A stretch of DNA of 64,000 nt from positions 367,597-431,596 of the forward strand of contig JAIUCV010000659.1 of assembly GCA_026724425.1 (NCBI GenBank), given 5' to 3'. The notes under the pieces were generated by a model, which did not search any database, was not told where the DNA came from, and worked only from the letters and a program-made list of their open reading frames with translations. Position 1 is the first letter of the stretch, and each line of letters opens with the position of its first letter. Source of the DNA: Erythrophleum ivorense (lineage: Eukaryota > Streptophyta > Magnoliopsida > Fabales > Fabaceae). Shown piece after piece: positions 1 to 12,058 of this stretch. Both the position numbers and the translations under genes were made by a program.

Positions 1-313
1 ATGATTTTCCAAAGTTTGCTCAGAAAGGAGGCCAATTCTGGCCGAGAATGAAACTTCATTTTCCACCTCCGAATTTGGTTTCCATGAATTGTAGGCAAGT
101 TTTTATGATAAAAATGAGTTGTAATAATACAATTAAATATGAGGAGGCATAGTATGAGCTCACACGGTCCACGTGATACCGAAATAAATTTCTAGATACG
201 ACGCAACGCAAAAATATTTATTATTTTCTCTTGCTTTTCTATGAGAAACCTACATCCTCCATGATATTAAGTCATTGAAAGGCATGGGATGAGCTAGAAT
301 TTATGGTGTTATA
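1..313 (+). mobile_element. 3' end of a plus-strand LTR, cut by window edge
   Basis: The sequence matches the last 300 bp of the other plus-strand LTRs (compare 4000-4306 and 27790-28090): a Gtt-rich U5 part, 'gagctcacacggtccacgtga', then 'gagctagaatttatggtgttata'. The final TTACA is TTATA here. Minus-strand LTR body resumes at 314 (cataagagaaagg), so CATAA is the probable TSD. It contains a CACGTG core at about 170. Confidence 0.7.
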
Positions 314-658
314 CATAAGAGAAAGGTTAAAGAGCTATCTTGAAGTAAATATATCACACACTTATCTCTTGAACTCTTCTTCCCCTTTTTGGCCAAGCTC
401 ATGCAACTAGGTAGCACTTGATTCTCTTGGCCTAGACACATCAAATAGGATATATTTCAATTATAGGAACAAGTTCTAGCTTTATACAAACTCTATGGAA
501 GCTCGCTTTCTCATTTGACTATATAATGGCTCCATACAAGACACAATAAAACAACTATTAGAATTCTTGATCTTGGCTCCATTTATCCTTCAATCTAAGT
601 TTCTTGGCTACATTTAGACTCTTTAGAGTCATCACAAATTCATTGTAAGGAGCCTAGC
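314..658 (-). mobile_element. Segment of the minus-strand LTR ending at 12590
   Basis: This non-genic stretch is minus-strand LTR body. The reverse complement of 'caaggtagctc' (splice-like donor block) lies near 330-345 and that of 'ctaggccaag' near 425. It ends with CTAGC (654-658), the left TSD of the 659-4306 insertion, and resumes at 4312. Confidence 0.75.
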
Positions 659-1234
659 TGTAACATCTGGTCCCTTCGTAAATGTGAGAAACGCGATATT
701 CGGTTTCTCCGTAAACGTCAGAAATGGGCCAAATATAAAAGGAAGTCCTCAAAATAGAAGGAATTGGGGCCAACCAAAATTATGATAAAATTTTAAATAT
801 TAGAAAATGAGGATTTGAGATTTAAGATGCTAAAAAATCAGAGCCAGAAGAGCTCAAAAAATTTCTGAAGGAAGTAGGGGCATTTTTGTAATTTTTGAAA
901 AATTTTGAAAACTCAGGAGGGATTTTTAAGCAAATAATTTGAGCTTTTCGAGGGTTCTTAGAGGCCTTAAAAATCATAGGAATCTCTATAACAGTTGAAA
1001 CCCTTCCGGTGAGCGATTTCAACCGTCAGTTGATCGAAACTTTGACCGAATAATTCAGAATGGTTTCAAATCCTTTTTTAGTGATTCCAAAGGCAATTAT
1101 TATGATTAAGAGCCTAAGTAATATGATGGAAAAGATGGTTCTTTGAAAAGAGTTGAAATGAGCCCAAACAAACAAAACTATGAAGAAGGACTAAATTGTA
1201 AATTTTAAAAGTTGCTTAAATGAATCCCTAAGCT

Positions 1235-1241
1235 TATAAAA
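1235..1241 (+). promoter_or_regulatory. TATA box of LTR 659-4306
   Basis: TATAAAA lies in 'cttataaaaacatccc', about 580 bp into the LTR. Sibling LTRs carry the same box in the same context (17135-17141), so it is probably the U3 promoter, with R starting a few tens of bases downstream. Confidence 0.55.
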
Positions 1242-2564
1242 ACATCCCACCTCTGGTTAGATCTCCTCACCAACTCTCTCACACATTAAAACAGAATTAA
1301 GAAGGGCCGAGAGTGGCGCACAAGGGGGGAGACCAAGGAAGGAAGAAAAAGCTTTGAAAATGTAAGTTTTAGCCACTTTTCCTACTCTTTGCCTTGTTAA
1401 ACTTCTTACCCTCTTCTTCCTCTTTCTTCTCATGGTTTTGGCATTTAATTTGGTGCTAATATATGGTTTGTTTAGGAGAGGGAAGAGAGGATTTGAGAGA
1501 GTTCTTAGTAGCATAAGGAAGCTCCCTTGGAAAGCTTGTAAACAAGGTAAGCAAAGTGGGACTTTGTTGCTTCTTCTTGAATTTCTTTTCCTTTATGGTT
1601 TTGGTCAAAATAGGGGCTGTATAATAGGGGTCCAATTCTGGTCTAAACATGATAGCAAGTGAGGCTTTGAGGCATGAGGGATCCAATAAAGCAATTAGGG
1701 ATCAAAATGAACCATTAGAATCCAAGATAGCAAAGTTCGGGATTCTTGAACATATGGCAAAATTTGATTAGATTCAAGAATTCCCTAGCTTATGTAAGTG
1801 TTTGTTTGAGTTCCCAAGACCCCTAGGAAGGCTCCCAAGTGCCTCTTCCTTCAAGGAAAAATTGCAAACTCCATGAACTTGAAATTCTTGCATTATCTCG
1901 GCCAAGCATGGGGGAAGTAGCTAGGGAGTGTTTTAATTTGCTCCAAGCTTATTTTTGAGTCATATATGATGGAAAAGGATGAGAGGAAGCCTTGGAAAAG
2001 TTTTAGAAACCATAGATAGTGAGATGGAGGTGTAGGCTCCATAATGTAGCATAATAAAACAACTCCTAGCTAGGCTCTTTAAAATAATTGTGTGATGACT
2101 CCAAGAGATCTAAATGGAGTCAAGAATCATAGATTAAAGGAGAGAAGGGAGCCAAGATCATGAATTTTTGTATTTGCTTCATTAAGTGCCTTATGGAAGC
2201 ATAATGGAGCCATAAACCAAAGTAGCATCATGTAAAGTGTGTATAATACCAAGGCTTATTCCCATGAGTAATTCATGTTTCTTTTGGTGTGTCTAGGCCA
2301 AGAGAAATGGTCTCCACCTTCTTGGGTGTGTGAGGTCAAGGGAGAGGAGTCAAGGCTTAAGGAAAAAGTATATAATTGCTTCCAAGGTAGCTCTCTCCAC
2401 CTTCCCTTATGCATAGATGTGTATTTAGCTTATTTTAGAATGTGTGTATATGTATTTTCAAGCTATGAAAAGTATGCTAGCATGCCTTTATATGCCATAA
2501 TTCTTAATGCCATATTATGCTTCCAGACGAGTACATGATGTTTGTTTGAGTTTGCTTGAGTGTG

Positions 2565-2770
2565 GAAAGGCTAAGAACTCTTCACTATGGTAAGATGAGC
2601 CAAGAACCCTTGAGCTTGGTTAAGACAAAGTAAAGAGTCTCCTAAAACCAAAGTGGGCTCCTAAGAGTATGGCTAAGTCCAAAGCTCTTAAAGAATGGGT
2701 AAAGCAAGTCCAAAATCCATGAGGAGAAGTGTGAGGCCAATCCAAACACTTAGTGAGCTCTTGAATGTCT
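2565..2770 (+). repeat. LTR minisatellite, roughly 35-bp units
   Basis: Degenerate units of the form 'ggtgagNNNagccaaNNNtcccttNa' occur about six times. The same block is found at the same relative place in every related LTR of the window. Confidence 0.6.
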
Positions 2771-4311
2771 TGTATGATTGGTTCACATGCTAAGCTTACT
2801 TTTTAAATGTCCATGATTTCCATTTTCTCCATGCATGTATTTGTAAAGCTTGCTTTGCACATATTATGCATGATTAAATGGGAGATGAGCTATTGGGATT
2901 CTTTGAATCTTATTCCCTCCTCTCCAATGATTTAACATGCTAGGTGGACCAAGTGGGCAAGGTAATAGAAGCCAACCACCTTGAAGATGAGAGTATGACA
3001 TTCAAGTGCATGGTTTTTGCTTCTTTAAAGCTATACAAGTGGCAAATATTGTGATCTAATGTTATATATAATCTATGACCCCATAAATATGTGTAATTAT
3101 GCTAGTGTATCATGTACAAATGAGAAATTATGTTATGTGAATGTTGTAATAGAATTTGGGTATGGAATGCCAAGACTAGCCTTATGGAAATGTGTGTATG
3201 GTATGGGGTGAGAGTGTGAGTTCCTGAATTTTGGGTTTGTGCACCTTTAAGACAAGTTTAAAATGTCATTTTGGTGCAATCTCACATGCTCAAATGGCCA
3301 CACAAGCTTGGGAAGCAAATTTGGACCCTTTGATACCATTATGGAGCTAAAAAATGACCAAAATGGAATCCCATAGCACAAAATGACCAAATGAAGGAAT
3401 TTGCCCATGAAGTTTTGTATAAATGTAGGGCTCATCAAGAGCTTTTTGGAAAGCTAAAGTGAAGAAAAATCGGAGCTCTATAGAATTAATTATGAATTTT
3501 CAAAGTTCAGATTTTTCTGCTGTCATGAGGCATGTACTTTTCATATGGTCAGATTTGTGTTCTATGTCATCCGATAGGCAAATGGTGTCTAATTATTGTG
3601 AAATTTTACAGGAATAAACTAGAGGTCATAATCGTTCTGTGGCCACTAAGATCACCCCATTTGGAGGTCTGAGCAAAAGTTATGCATTTTTAAAGTTGGC
3701 TATCAATAGTAGTGGTGCCCCAGGAGTCCAGTCACTGTTCCATAGATTTCCAATAGCTAAACGTATTTTTTTCATTCTGGAATTATTTATATAAATTTAA
3801 CATTTTTATATTTCCAGAATGACCAAATTTGTATCAATAATCTAAAACAACAGCCCAAGCAGCAGCGATCTTAGTGACTTTTCGAATGTCAAACGTCTTC
3901 CCCTTAATGATTCATGAACTGAAATTATTTTTACCATGGGGTAGACATCTAGAGATTTTTAGAATGGTAAATCTTGTTGGATTTGATTTTTTTGGATTTA
4001 GTTATGAATTTTCAAAGTTGTGATAAAAAAATTGAAATTCTGACTATGGCAAATCCGTGGGAATTAATGTGTTTCACCCACTTGTATGAGTTCCAAGCCA
4101 CTTTCTTAAATGGTTTTGAGTTGTAATAGAGTATTTAAATAGGATAATATGATACATGAGTTCATATGATCCACGTGACATTGAATGAAATTTTCATACG
4201 GAAAGAAATGCAATTTTTAATCCTCCTTTTTCTTGCCCTTTCATGGAATCTATAAATGTTAAGCATGGGAATGTTGTGAAATGAGCTAGAAAAATATGGT
4301 GTTACACTAGC

Positions 4312-5141
4312 TATAAGTTACTTCTTTATGTCTTCTTATAGAACCCACACCTCCATCTCATAAACCAAGGTTTTTACATTCATTCCAACTCTTCCTTTGA
4401 TGTTCATCTATCATATTTAGCCTCTTCCTAGCCTTAGAACAAATTTAAACACCCCCGAGGTGCATGGTTCTATTTTGGCTAAGACACACACAACTAATAG
4501 CACCCATGGAGTTTGCTTTATTTTCTTTAGGGAGTTGTCACATGTAAGGTTTCCTAAGTGTCTTGAGAACTCATATATACTTTTAGATAACTTAAATTAT
4601 CATTAGGAAGCTTCATATTGGCCAAAGTACACCAAAATCCCTAACTTTGCTAACTTACACTCTAATGCTTCTTATTAAATTTTAATGGCATCTTCTTAAT
4701 CCTCACACTCCATAACCTTTCTTCCTACCTTAGTTTGGATAGAATTCCTTCCCTCTTGATTAGGCCCATGGCTAGCTGAACATGTACATGCAAAAGGAGG
4801 TAAGGAGAAGCAACAAAAGTAATGAGTTCTTACCTTGTTTCAAGCCTTTTTCAAGAGCACTTTCTATTACTTCAAGCTTCTCCTTCAAATTTTAGTTTCT
4901 CTCCTCTAGAGCAGCCACAAACCAACCCCATATGAATCATGAAAATTATGAGGAAGAGAAGGAGGAGAGGGACAATATTTGTAAGCAAAGAACCATGAAA
5001 ATCCAATAATTTCCTTACCTTTTTGGCTATTCTTTCCTCCCTTCTTGGCTCCTCTCTTGTGTGTCCTTTATAGCTGGTCTCACTTCTATTTTTAGGCAGA
5101 ACATAAGTTGGCTATATGGAAAGGAGAAGGAGGGCGTGATA
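4312..5141 (-). mobile_element. Segment of the minus-strand LTR ending at 12590
   Basis: This continues from 653: minus-strand LTR body with the reverse complements of the polypurine exon-like blocks (agaggaggaga... near 4960), no gene. It ends with TGATA (5137-5141), the left TSD of the next insertion, and resumes at 12059. Confidence 0.75.
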
Positions 5142-7126
5142 TGCAACGAGCGTAATCTCCGTAAAACAACGAAATGAGCTATATAAAAGCAAGTTCTCTT
5201 AAATGAGCTAGATAATGTCTTGAAATTTTGGATAGAGTCCTAGGCTCCTAAAAATGATAATTCTAGGCTCATAAGGAAAGAAAAATAGAGCTAGGATGGT
5301 GAAACAATTTGTGACGAAAACTGACGAAACATAGTGGCATTTCCGTAAATAAGTGAAACTTTTGGAAAAACACATAGGAGGAATTTTTAAATGGGGAATT
5401 TGAGTTGTCCAGGGTTCTTAGAGGCCCCAAAAACTATAGGAAGCCCTGAGACTGGTAAAGCCCCTCCGGTATACATTTTCTAATAATGGTGAGCCCAAAT
5501 TTTGATGGATTTATTTAATAAGGTTTTAGCTCTAATTTGAGTGATTCCAAAGGCATTTTATTAAATTAGGAATCTAAATTTTATAATGGAAAAGATGGTT
5601 CCCAAAAAGGAGCTAAAATGAAGCTGAAATGAAATTGCCATTACGGAAGGGCGAAATTAGAATTTTTGAGAAAATGTGTTTCTTGAAGCTTCCACATATT
5701 TCTCCCTCCTTCTTTCCCTCATATAGCACATTTTTCCTTTGCCTAAAATATAGAATATCACTTGCTCTCTTAGGTGCAACACCATATATTTCTAGCATGT
5801 TTCCTATCATTTCTAAGTTTTCCATGATGAATTACAAAAAAGGGAATGGAAGATGGCATTAAAATAATGCCTTATTTCGCGTTGTGTAGCGTATGAAAAT
5901 TCCATTCGGTATCACGCGAACCATATAAGTTCATACATCACATTCTCATATTTAATTACATACATACAACTCATTTGCAACACCAAAGTTGGCCCACAAC
6001 TCGTGGAATTCAAAGGGGAGCATCAAACTCACTATTATTTTCAGCCAAATTCTCAGTTTTTCTGTCACAACTTCGGAAATTCATAACTAAAACATAACAC
6101 AGGAAGTGTTTGACATGCAAAAAGGGACAAAGGTTTGGACAGCTACTGGTACTGATGCAAGTGTTTGCTATAAACTTCGAAAATGTCCAATTAATTCCAC
6201 AAAAATCCAATCCATGCAAATGATACCAATTTGGAAAGCTATGAATGTTAAATTTATGGTAAAAATAGACTTAGACTAGAGCAAGCACATTTAGCCACTG
6301 AAATTCAATGGAACAGTGACTCAGGTCATGCTGCACTACTATTGGTGTTCTAGAAATTCAAAAATTCATATCTCTTAGCTCAGACCTCCAAATGAGGTGC
6401 TTCTAGTTGCTACAAGTCACTGTGAATTCCTAGTTTCTGGATAGAAAATGTCATAGCCATTAGACCACATTTGCCCCTCGGATGACACAATTTCACAACT
6501 GACCAAATGAACAATACTGGTACAAATCCGAAATCCTGATACCAATTTTGAAAAATCATAGAAAAGTCCACAGACCTCCAAATGACCTAATCTTTGTCTT
6601 CCCAAAAAGCTCTAGGCAAGATCCAGTCGCATGCAAAATTTCAAGTCAAGAAGAGGTCATTTGGTCAGACTTTGCCATAGCTCAAGAATATGGCAATTTT
6701 GATCCCAACAAGAGGCAAATTTGGTTCACATGAGCCATCCATTGTTCCACACACATTTGAGCAACTGAGAAAGTATAAATATAGCATAAATAAGTCCTTC
6801 ATAAGGTCTGAACCCTCATGTAACTCAAATTCACTATGTCACTTCCATAAACATACATGCACAAGTGGGCTCCCAAGTGGTTAAAATACACAATTCTATT
6901 CATTAAACTCTATTCTTGATACATACACTAACTTTACATAGTTTTACACTTGTTCAAAGTGTCATGGCTCAAAATAACATTTACATATCTATTTTGACAT
7001 TCTAGACATCATAGTACATCAAAAATAGAAAGATTTGCCAAGAGATGGAGATTTAAGCTCCTTGGCTTCCATCCTTTGGATCTTGAACTCCACCTAAATT
7101 ATATGAGATGAGAGAAAGGAGAAGGT

Positions 7127-7143
7127 GAGATTCATTGAATCTC
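7127..7143 (-). other. Conserved LTR hairpin (minus-strand copy)
   Basis: GAGATTC-ATT-GAATCTC: perfect 7-bp arms with a 3-nt loop, in the reverse copy of the LTR module. Confidence 0.6.
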
Positions 7144-7269
7144 AATAGCTCATATACTTATTCAAGCACATCTTGAAGGCATAAAATATGTCAAAGGTAC
7201 AAGTATGCAATCAATCAATCTATGAAGCATTCATCTTTCACATTTTTGTGTCACAAACTCATGTCAAGC

Positions 7270-7470
7270 ACAAGAATAAGCTCTAGGGACTTTTGGTTTG
7301 GCCTCACCCTATTTCTAGGACTTTTGGATTGCCTTACTCTTGGTTCTTGGGACTTTTGACTTAGTCTCACCCATCTAAGGGACTTTTGGCCTTGTCTTAC
7401 CCATGCCATGAGACTTTTGGCATCTCCTCACCCACATTAAGGGACTTTTGGCACTACCTCACCCTTATGA
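7270..7470 (-). repeat. LTR minisatellite, minus-strand copy
   Basis: Units read 'gggacttttggcNNNgtctcacccat' on the plus strand, about six copies. This is the reverse complement of the 'ggtgagNNNgccaaaagtccc' unit. Confidence 0.7.
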
Positions 7471-10400
7471 GCCATTTCTACCATTCAAAGACATTCAAGA
7501 AAGCATATTGGTACGAAAATAGCAACATAGCATCCAGTGGCATGTCTCAAACATATAAACATACACACAAGCATACAATGACACTATATGCAATAAGAAA
7601 ATGCAACAAGAAAAGGTGGAGAGCTACCTTGGTGCAAATTCAAGCTTTACTTTGCTTGTTTCTTCTCCTTTTCGGTTCCATAAACACAAGGAGGTGGGGT
7701 TGGATTTCCTTGGCCTATTCACAATAAACAACACTTAATTATACTCTTGGAACAAGTTATGACATCCAACTCACTCTTAAGACTACACTTTGTTCTATTT
7801 GTCACAATATGGTTCCATTAAGGACCTAATGAAGCAACTACCATAATTAACATTCTTGGTTCTATTCTCTTGCCATATTTAGACCTCTTGACCTCATTTA
7901 AGGTCCTTGAAGCCATCACACACTCACTTGCACAAACCTAGGTCCATGTTGCTTCATAAGGTTATATTATGGAAGCCATTGCCTCATCTCCCAACTTAAG
8001 GCTTCTAAATTTTTCCCAATAGTTTCTCCCATCTTCTAACATCATATAAAGTCCCAAACCAAGGCTAGAATAAATTAAAACATCCCCTAGCCTAATGAAC
8101 CTAGCTTAGTTGAAATATGCACCATAATGGAGGTTCATGGACTTTGTGATTTTTTCTTGATGGGAGAGCCACTTGGGAGGCTTTCTATAGGTCTTAGGAG
8201 ATCAAGGAAATATTCAAATAGCCAAGGAAACATTCACACAAAATCAGATTTTATAAAACCCTAGAAAACACTACACTTTTCTAACTTGTTTTCTATTGGT
8301 TTTTCTTGGAATTTCTTGCCATATTCCATCTCCCCATGGCCTAAAACCCTTCTTCCCTCCTTTTATTTGGACAGAACATCCTTCCCTCCTTTGGTTCTAT
8401 TCTTGGCTGAAATACACACAAAGGGAGGGGGAAGAGAAGATGTAACAAAAAGCAAAGATTACCTAGGGTTCAAGTGAGCTTTCAAGTGTCTTTCTCCTTC
8501 ATTCTCTTCTCCTTAGCAAATTCGAAATTCTCCCCTTAGGTCTAGGTCAAAAACAGAACCAAATCATTCAAAAAATCCATGGAAAGAAAGGAGGAAGAGA
8601 GGAGAACAAGATTAGAGGAAGATGGAGCAAGAAATTTCATGAAATTACCTAGTTTCTCCTTGGCTTTCTTCCTCTTTTTCTCCTCCCTTTGGTATGCCTA
8701 AGAGAGATGAAGATTTTCTGTATTTTGGGCAGAATGGGTTGTGCTCATTAAAGAGGAGAAGAAGGGAGAAAAGTGTGAAACTCTTTAGAACATTCAAGAA
8801 ACCATAAAATTCCAATTTTGCCCTTTCGTAATGGTAATTTTGTTTTGACTTTGTTTTAGCTCCTTTTTAAGAACCATCTTTTCCATCATAAAATTTAGGT
8901 TCCTAATTTAATAAAATGCCTTTGGAATCACTCAAATCAGAGCTAAAACCTTCCCGAACGAATCGGTCAAAGTTTGGGTCAACCGATGTTGGAAAGAGTA
9001 CATCGAAGGGGCTTTACCGATCTTGGGGCTTCCCATGATTTTTGGGGCCTCTGAGAACCTCGGGCAACTCAAAATTATCATTTAAAAAGCCCTCCTAGGT
9101 GTTTTTCCAAAATTACACTTATTTACGAAAATGCTACGGGCCTTTCGATAAATTTTTTGAATTGCTCCAACCCCAGTTTTTAGGCAAATCAAGGCTCAAA
9201 TCCTCATTTTCTATTATTTAAAATTTTATTCAAATTTTATTTGGCTTTGAATCACTCATCTCAGGGGACTTGCTTTTCAAACTGGCCCGTTCCAGTGATT
9301 GTATAACGTACCGGGCGTTACATTAGGCGCACAAGAAGGGGAAGAAAAGGAGGAGAAAAAGAAAAGGAAAAGGTAAGGAAATCTAAGGAATTTCATGTTC
9401 CATCTTCCTCCAATCTTGTTCCTCTCTTCTCCTCCTCTTTTCTTATGGTTTTCTCGAGATGATTGGTGTTGTTTTTGGTCTAGCACACAAGGGGAGAGTT
9501 CGAATTGCTTGAAAAGAAGAGAACTAAGGAGAAGAAGTTTGAAACTAAGTGAGAATCCAAGGTAATTTCCTATTCTTGGTGTTTCTTCTTTGTTGCTCTC
9601 CCTTGTGTCATTTTTGGCCTTGTACAGAACCATTAGAGGGGAGGGAGTTCTATCCAAAAACAAGAGAGAAACAAGGGTTTTAGGCCATGGGGAGATGGAA
9701 TATGGCAAGAAATTCCAAGGAAAACTAATAGAAAATAAGATAGAAAAGTGTAGGCCTCTCTAGGGTTTTGTAAAATCTGATTTTGTGTGAATATTTTCTT
9801 GGTTATTTAAATGTTTCCTTGAGCTCCTAAGACTCTTAGAAACCTTCCCAAGTGTCTCCTCCATCAAGGAAAATTTTGAAACTCTAAGAACTCTTTTTAG
9901 TGTGCTTGTCTCGGCCTAGGCTAGTCCATAGAGCTAGGGAGTGTTTTAATTGGTTTTAGTCTTGGTTTAGGACTTTATATGATGTTAGAAGATGAGAGAA
10001 ACCATTGAGAAAAATTTAGGAGCCATAGAATGAAAGATGAAGTAATAATGTCCATAATGGTGCCTTATGAAGTAACTTGGGTTTCCAATTGTGCAAGTGA
10101 ATGTGTGAAGGCCCCAAGGACCTTAAATGAGTCCAAGAAATCTAAAAATAATAAGAGAGTAGAGCCTAGGACTTGAAATGTAAAAGTTGCTTCAATAGGC
10201 CAATTATGGAACCATTATGCCACTTATGGAACTAAGTGTGTGTTCCAAAGTATCTTTTGTATCTTGGCTTACTTCAAGTGTATGATTATTTATTGTTGGT
10301 GGTGTTTAGGCCAAGAGAACACCAATCTACCTAGGTGCACTTGTGAGGCCAAAAAGAGGGAGGAATAAGACAAAGGAAGGCTTGCAAAATTCAAGGTAGC

Positions 10401-10554
10401 CATCCACTTCATTCTCTTTGCATTCTTGTGTGCATATATATATATCATTGTATGCTTGTGTGTGTTCTTGTAACTTAATGATATGCCACTTGATGCCTTG
10501 ACATTACATTGGTACCAATGTATTTCCTTGAATGGCTTTGGTTATGGAAATGAC

Positions 10555-10740
10555 TCATAAGGGTAAGTTGATGCCAAAAGTCCCTTGATAAAGGTGAGGA
10601 GATGCCAAAAGTCTCACGGCATAGGTGAGACAAGGCCAAAAGTCCCTTGGAAGGGTGAGGTCAAGTCAAAAGTCCCTAGGGAAAGAGTGAAAAAAATCTA
10701 AAAGTCCTAGAAATAGGGTGAGGTAAGACCAAAAGTCCCT
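10555..10740 (+). repeat. LTR minisatellite, about six 30-38-bp units
   Basis: 'gccaaaagtcccttg' and variants recur at regular spacing with 'ggtgag' between. This is one of the clearest copies in the window. Confidence 0.7.
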
Positions 10741-10880
10741 AAAGCATGTTCTTGGCTTGAATGTGAATAAGTGGCATGGAAGTTGTGACCTTGCATACTT
10801 TATGGTTGTTAGACCTTCAATACATATGCTTTGATGTGCATATACCTTGAATGCGTATGTGAATAGGTGTGTGAGCTATT

Positions 10881-10897
10881 GAGATTCTAGGAATCTC
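10881..10897 (+). other. Conserved LTR hairpin
   Basis: GAGATTC-TAG-GAATCTC with perfect 7-bp arms, followed by 'actccccttccctcc'. It lies about 140 bp downstream of the minisatellite. Confidence 0.6.
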
Positions 10898-12058
10898 ACT
10901 CCCCTTCCCTCCACTATCTTGAAATGCCTAAATGATATTCAAGAGGCAAGGAAAGCAAGTTAAGCACCATGAGAAGTTGCATTTTGTTATCATGTAACCT
11001 TACTTGTAATGGAATGTCAAAGTGGATATGTACATGATATTTTTGAGTTGTAAACCATTAAACAAATGTAATATTATATATGAATGATGTATGAATCTTG
11101 TATGGTGCCAAGACAATGGAAATATGGAAATTGAGCACTTGGGTGCACACTTGAATGTATGCATTTTTGAATGTGAGATGACCAAATTGATATGCATGGT
11201 GTTTGAAACTATTTGGATAGTTTATACAAGTCATATTTATGCTTTAAAACTTATCCAAGGGGTGCCAAACACTAAAGAAGGCCAATTGAACCAAGTTGGT
11301 ACCTCATATGGAGCAAAAATAACCATTTTGTGAGGCTATATCACTTTTTACCCAAATGAGCTCTTCTTGATCTAAGATTTAGCATGCATTTAGAGCTTAT
11401 TGAGAGATTTTTGAAAAGCTAAGGTACAAAATTTTTAGAGGTCTATAGAATATTTCTTAAATTTTTGAAGTTAAAAAATTTTTCTGATTTGGTCACTGTT
11501 ACTGTAGCTATGGTCCGAAATGAAACTGTATTACTCATAAGGCAAATAATGTCCAATTGTCACAAAATTTTACATGGAATTAATTAGATATTTTTGAAAT
11601 TTATGATAGCAAACTGTATCAGTACTAGGGACAGCCAAACCTTTGTAGCATTTCATTGTCAAACGTGATCCAAAGGCTAGAATCATGTCCTGAAATTATT
11701 TTTATTGTGAAGTTAACATCCAAAGATTTCCAAAAAGCTGTGGTTTATGGGATTTTTATTTTTATACATTTAAAAATGGCTTTTCAAAGTTATCCTTGAA
11801 ATCTGCCACTGTACAGCTGTGGGAAATGAAGGAATTTTGGGAGTTTTGACCTTTGACCCGTTGTTTGTAGCAATTTTTGAGAATGTTATGATTTATATGT
11901 ATGGAAAATAATTAGAGGATGTTGTTGATGAGTTCATGGGGTCTCAGAGATATGAAATGAAAGATTTATCTGCTACGTAACACAATTTCTTGAGATTTTC
12001 TTGAGATTTCCCTAACAAAGAGAGATTAATGTTAGAAATAATATGGTATTACATGATA

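Larger units (their letters stand above)
659..4306 (+). mobile_element. Solo LTR, plus strand, 3648 bp
   Basis: It starts TGTAACATCTGGTCCC and ends ATGGTGTTACA. A perfect 5-bp TSD, CTAGC, lies at 654-658 and 4307-4311, and the host minus-strand LTR reads continuously across the removed insert. No internal region or second LTR is present, so this is a solo LTR. Features seen in order: TATA box near 1235, splice-like donor near 1545 (caag|gtaag), acceptor near 2296 (gtgtctag|gccaag), donor near 2385 (caag|gtagctc), minisatellite 2565-2770, hairpin near 2895, U5-like repeats 3470-4060. Confidence 0.9.
5775..9322 (-). mobile_element. Solo LTR, minus strand, 3548 bp
   Basis: The plus-strand ends are TGCAACACCAT... 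and ...GGGCGTTACA. Perfect TSD TTAGG at 5770-5774 and 9323-9327; host text 'ctcttagg' rejoins 'cgcacaagaagg' as in undisturbed copies. The minus-strand minisatellite is at 7270-7470 and the hairpin at 7127-7143. A TATA-like and polypurine region lies near 8700-8780. No coding capacity was recognised. Confidence 0.9.
5142..12053 (+). mobile_element. Solo LTR, plus strand, about 3.36 kb, interrupted at 5775-9322
   Basis: It starts TGCAACGAGCG (TGTAAC with one transition) and ends ATATGGTATTACA. Perfect TSD TGATA at 5137-5141 and 12054-12058. Removing the nested minus-strand LTR plus one TSD copy leaves 3359 bp, the normal family length. It carries the splice-like acceptor near 10310 (gtttag|gccaag), donor near 10402, minisatellite 10555-10740 and a perfect hairpin at 10881-10897. 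Confidence 0.88.

Noticed and set aside
7270..7470. Regularly spaced repeats suggestive of a CRISPR array
   Set aside because: Units are degenerate, contiguous, lie in eukaryotic LTRs and have no unique spacers or cas genes.
7386..7727. 113-codon plus-strand open frame
   Set aside because: Antisense reading of a minus-strand LTR minisatellite and splice-like block; no similarity to any family.
9277..9708. 143-codon minus-strand open frame
   Set aside because: It crosses an LTR-LTR junction (9322/9323) with a TSD, is Phe/Leu/Ser-rich from a GA-rich strand read in reverse, and has no domain. It is an artefact of low-complexity LTR sequence.
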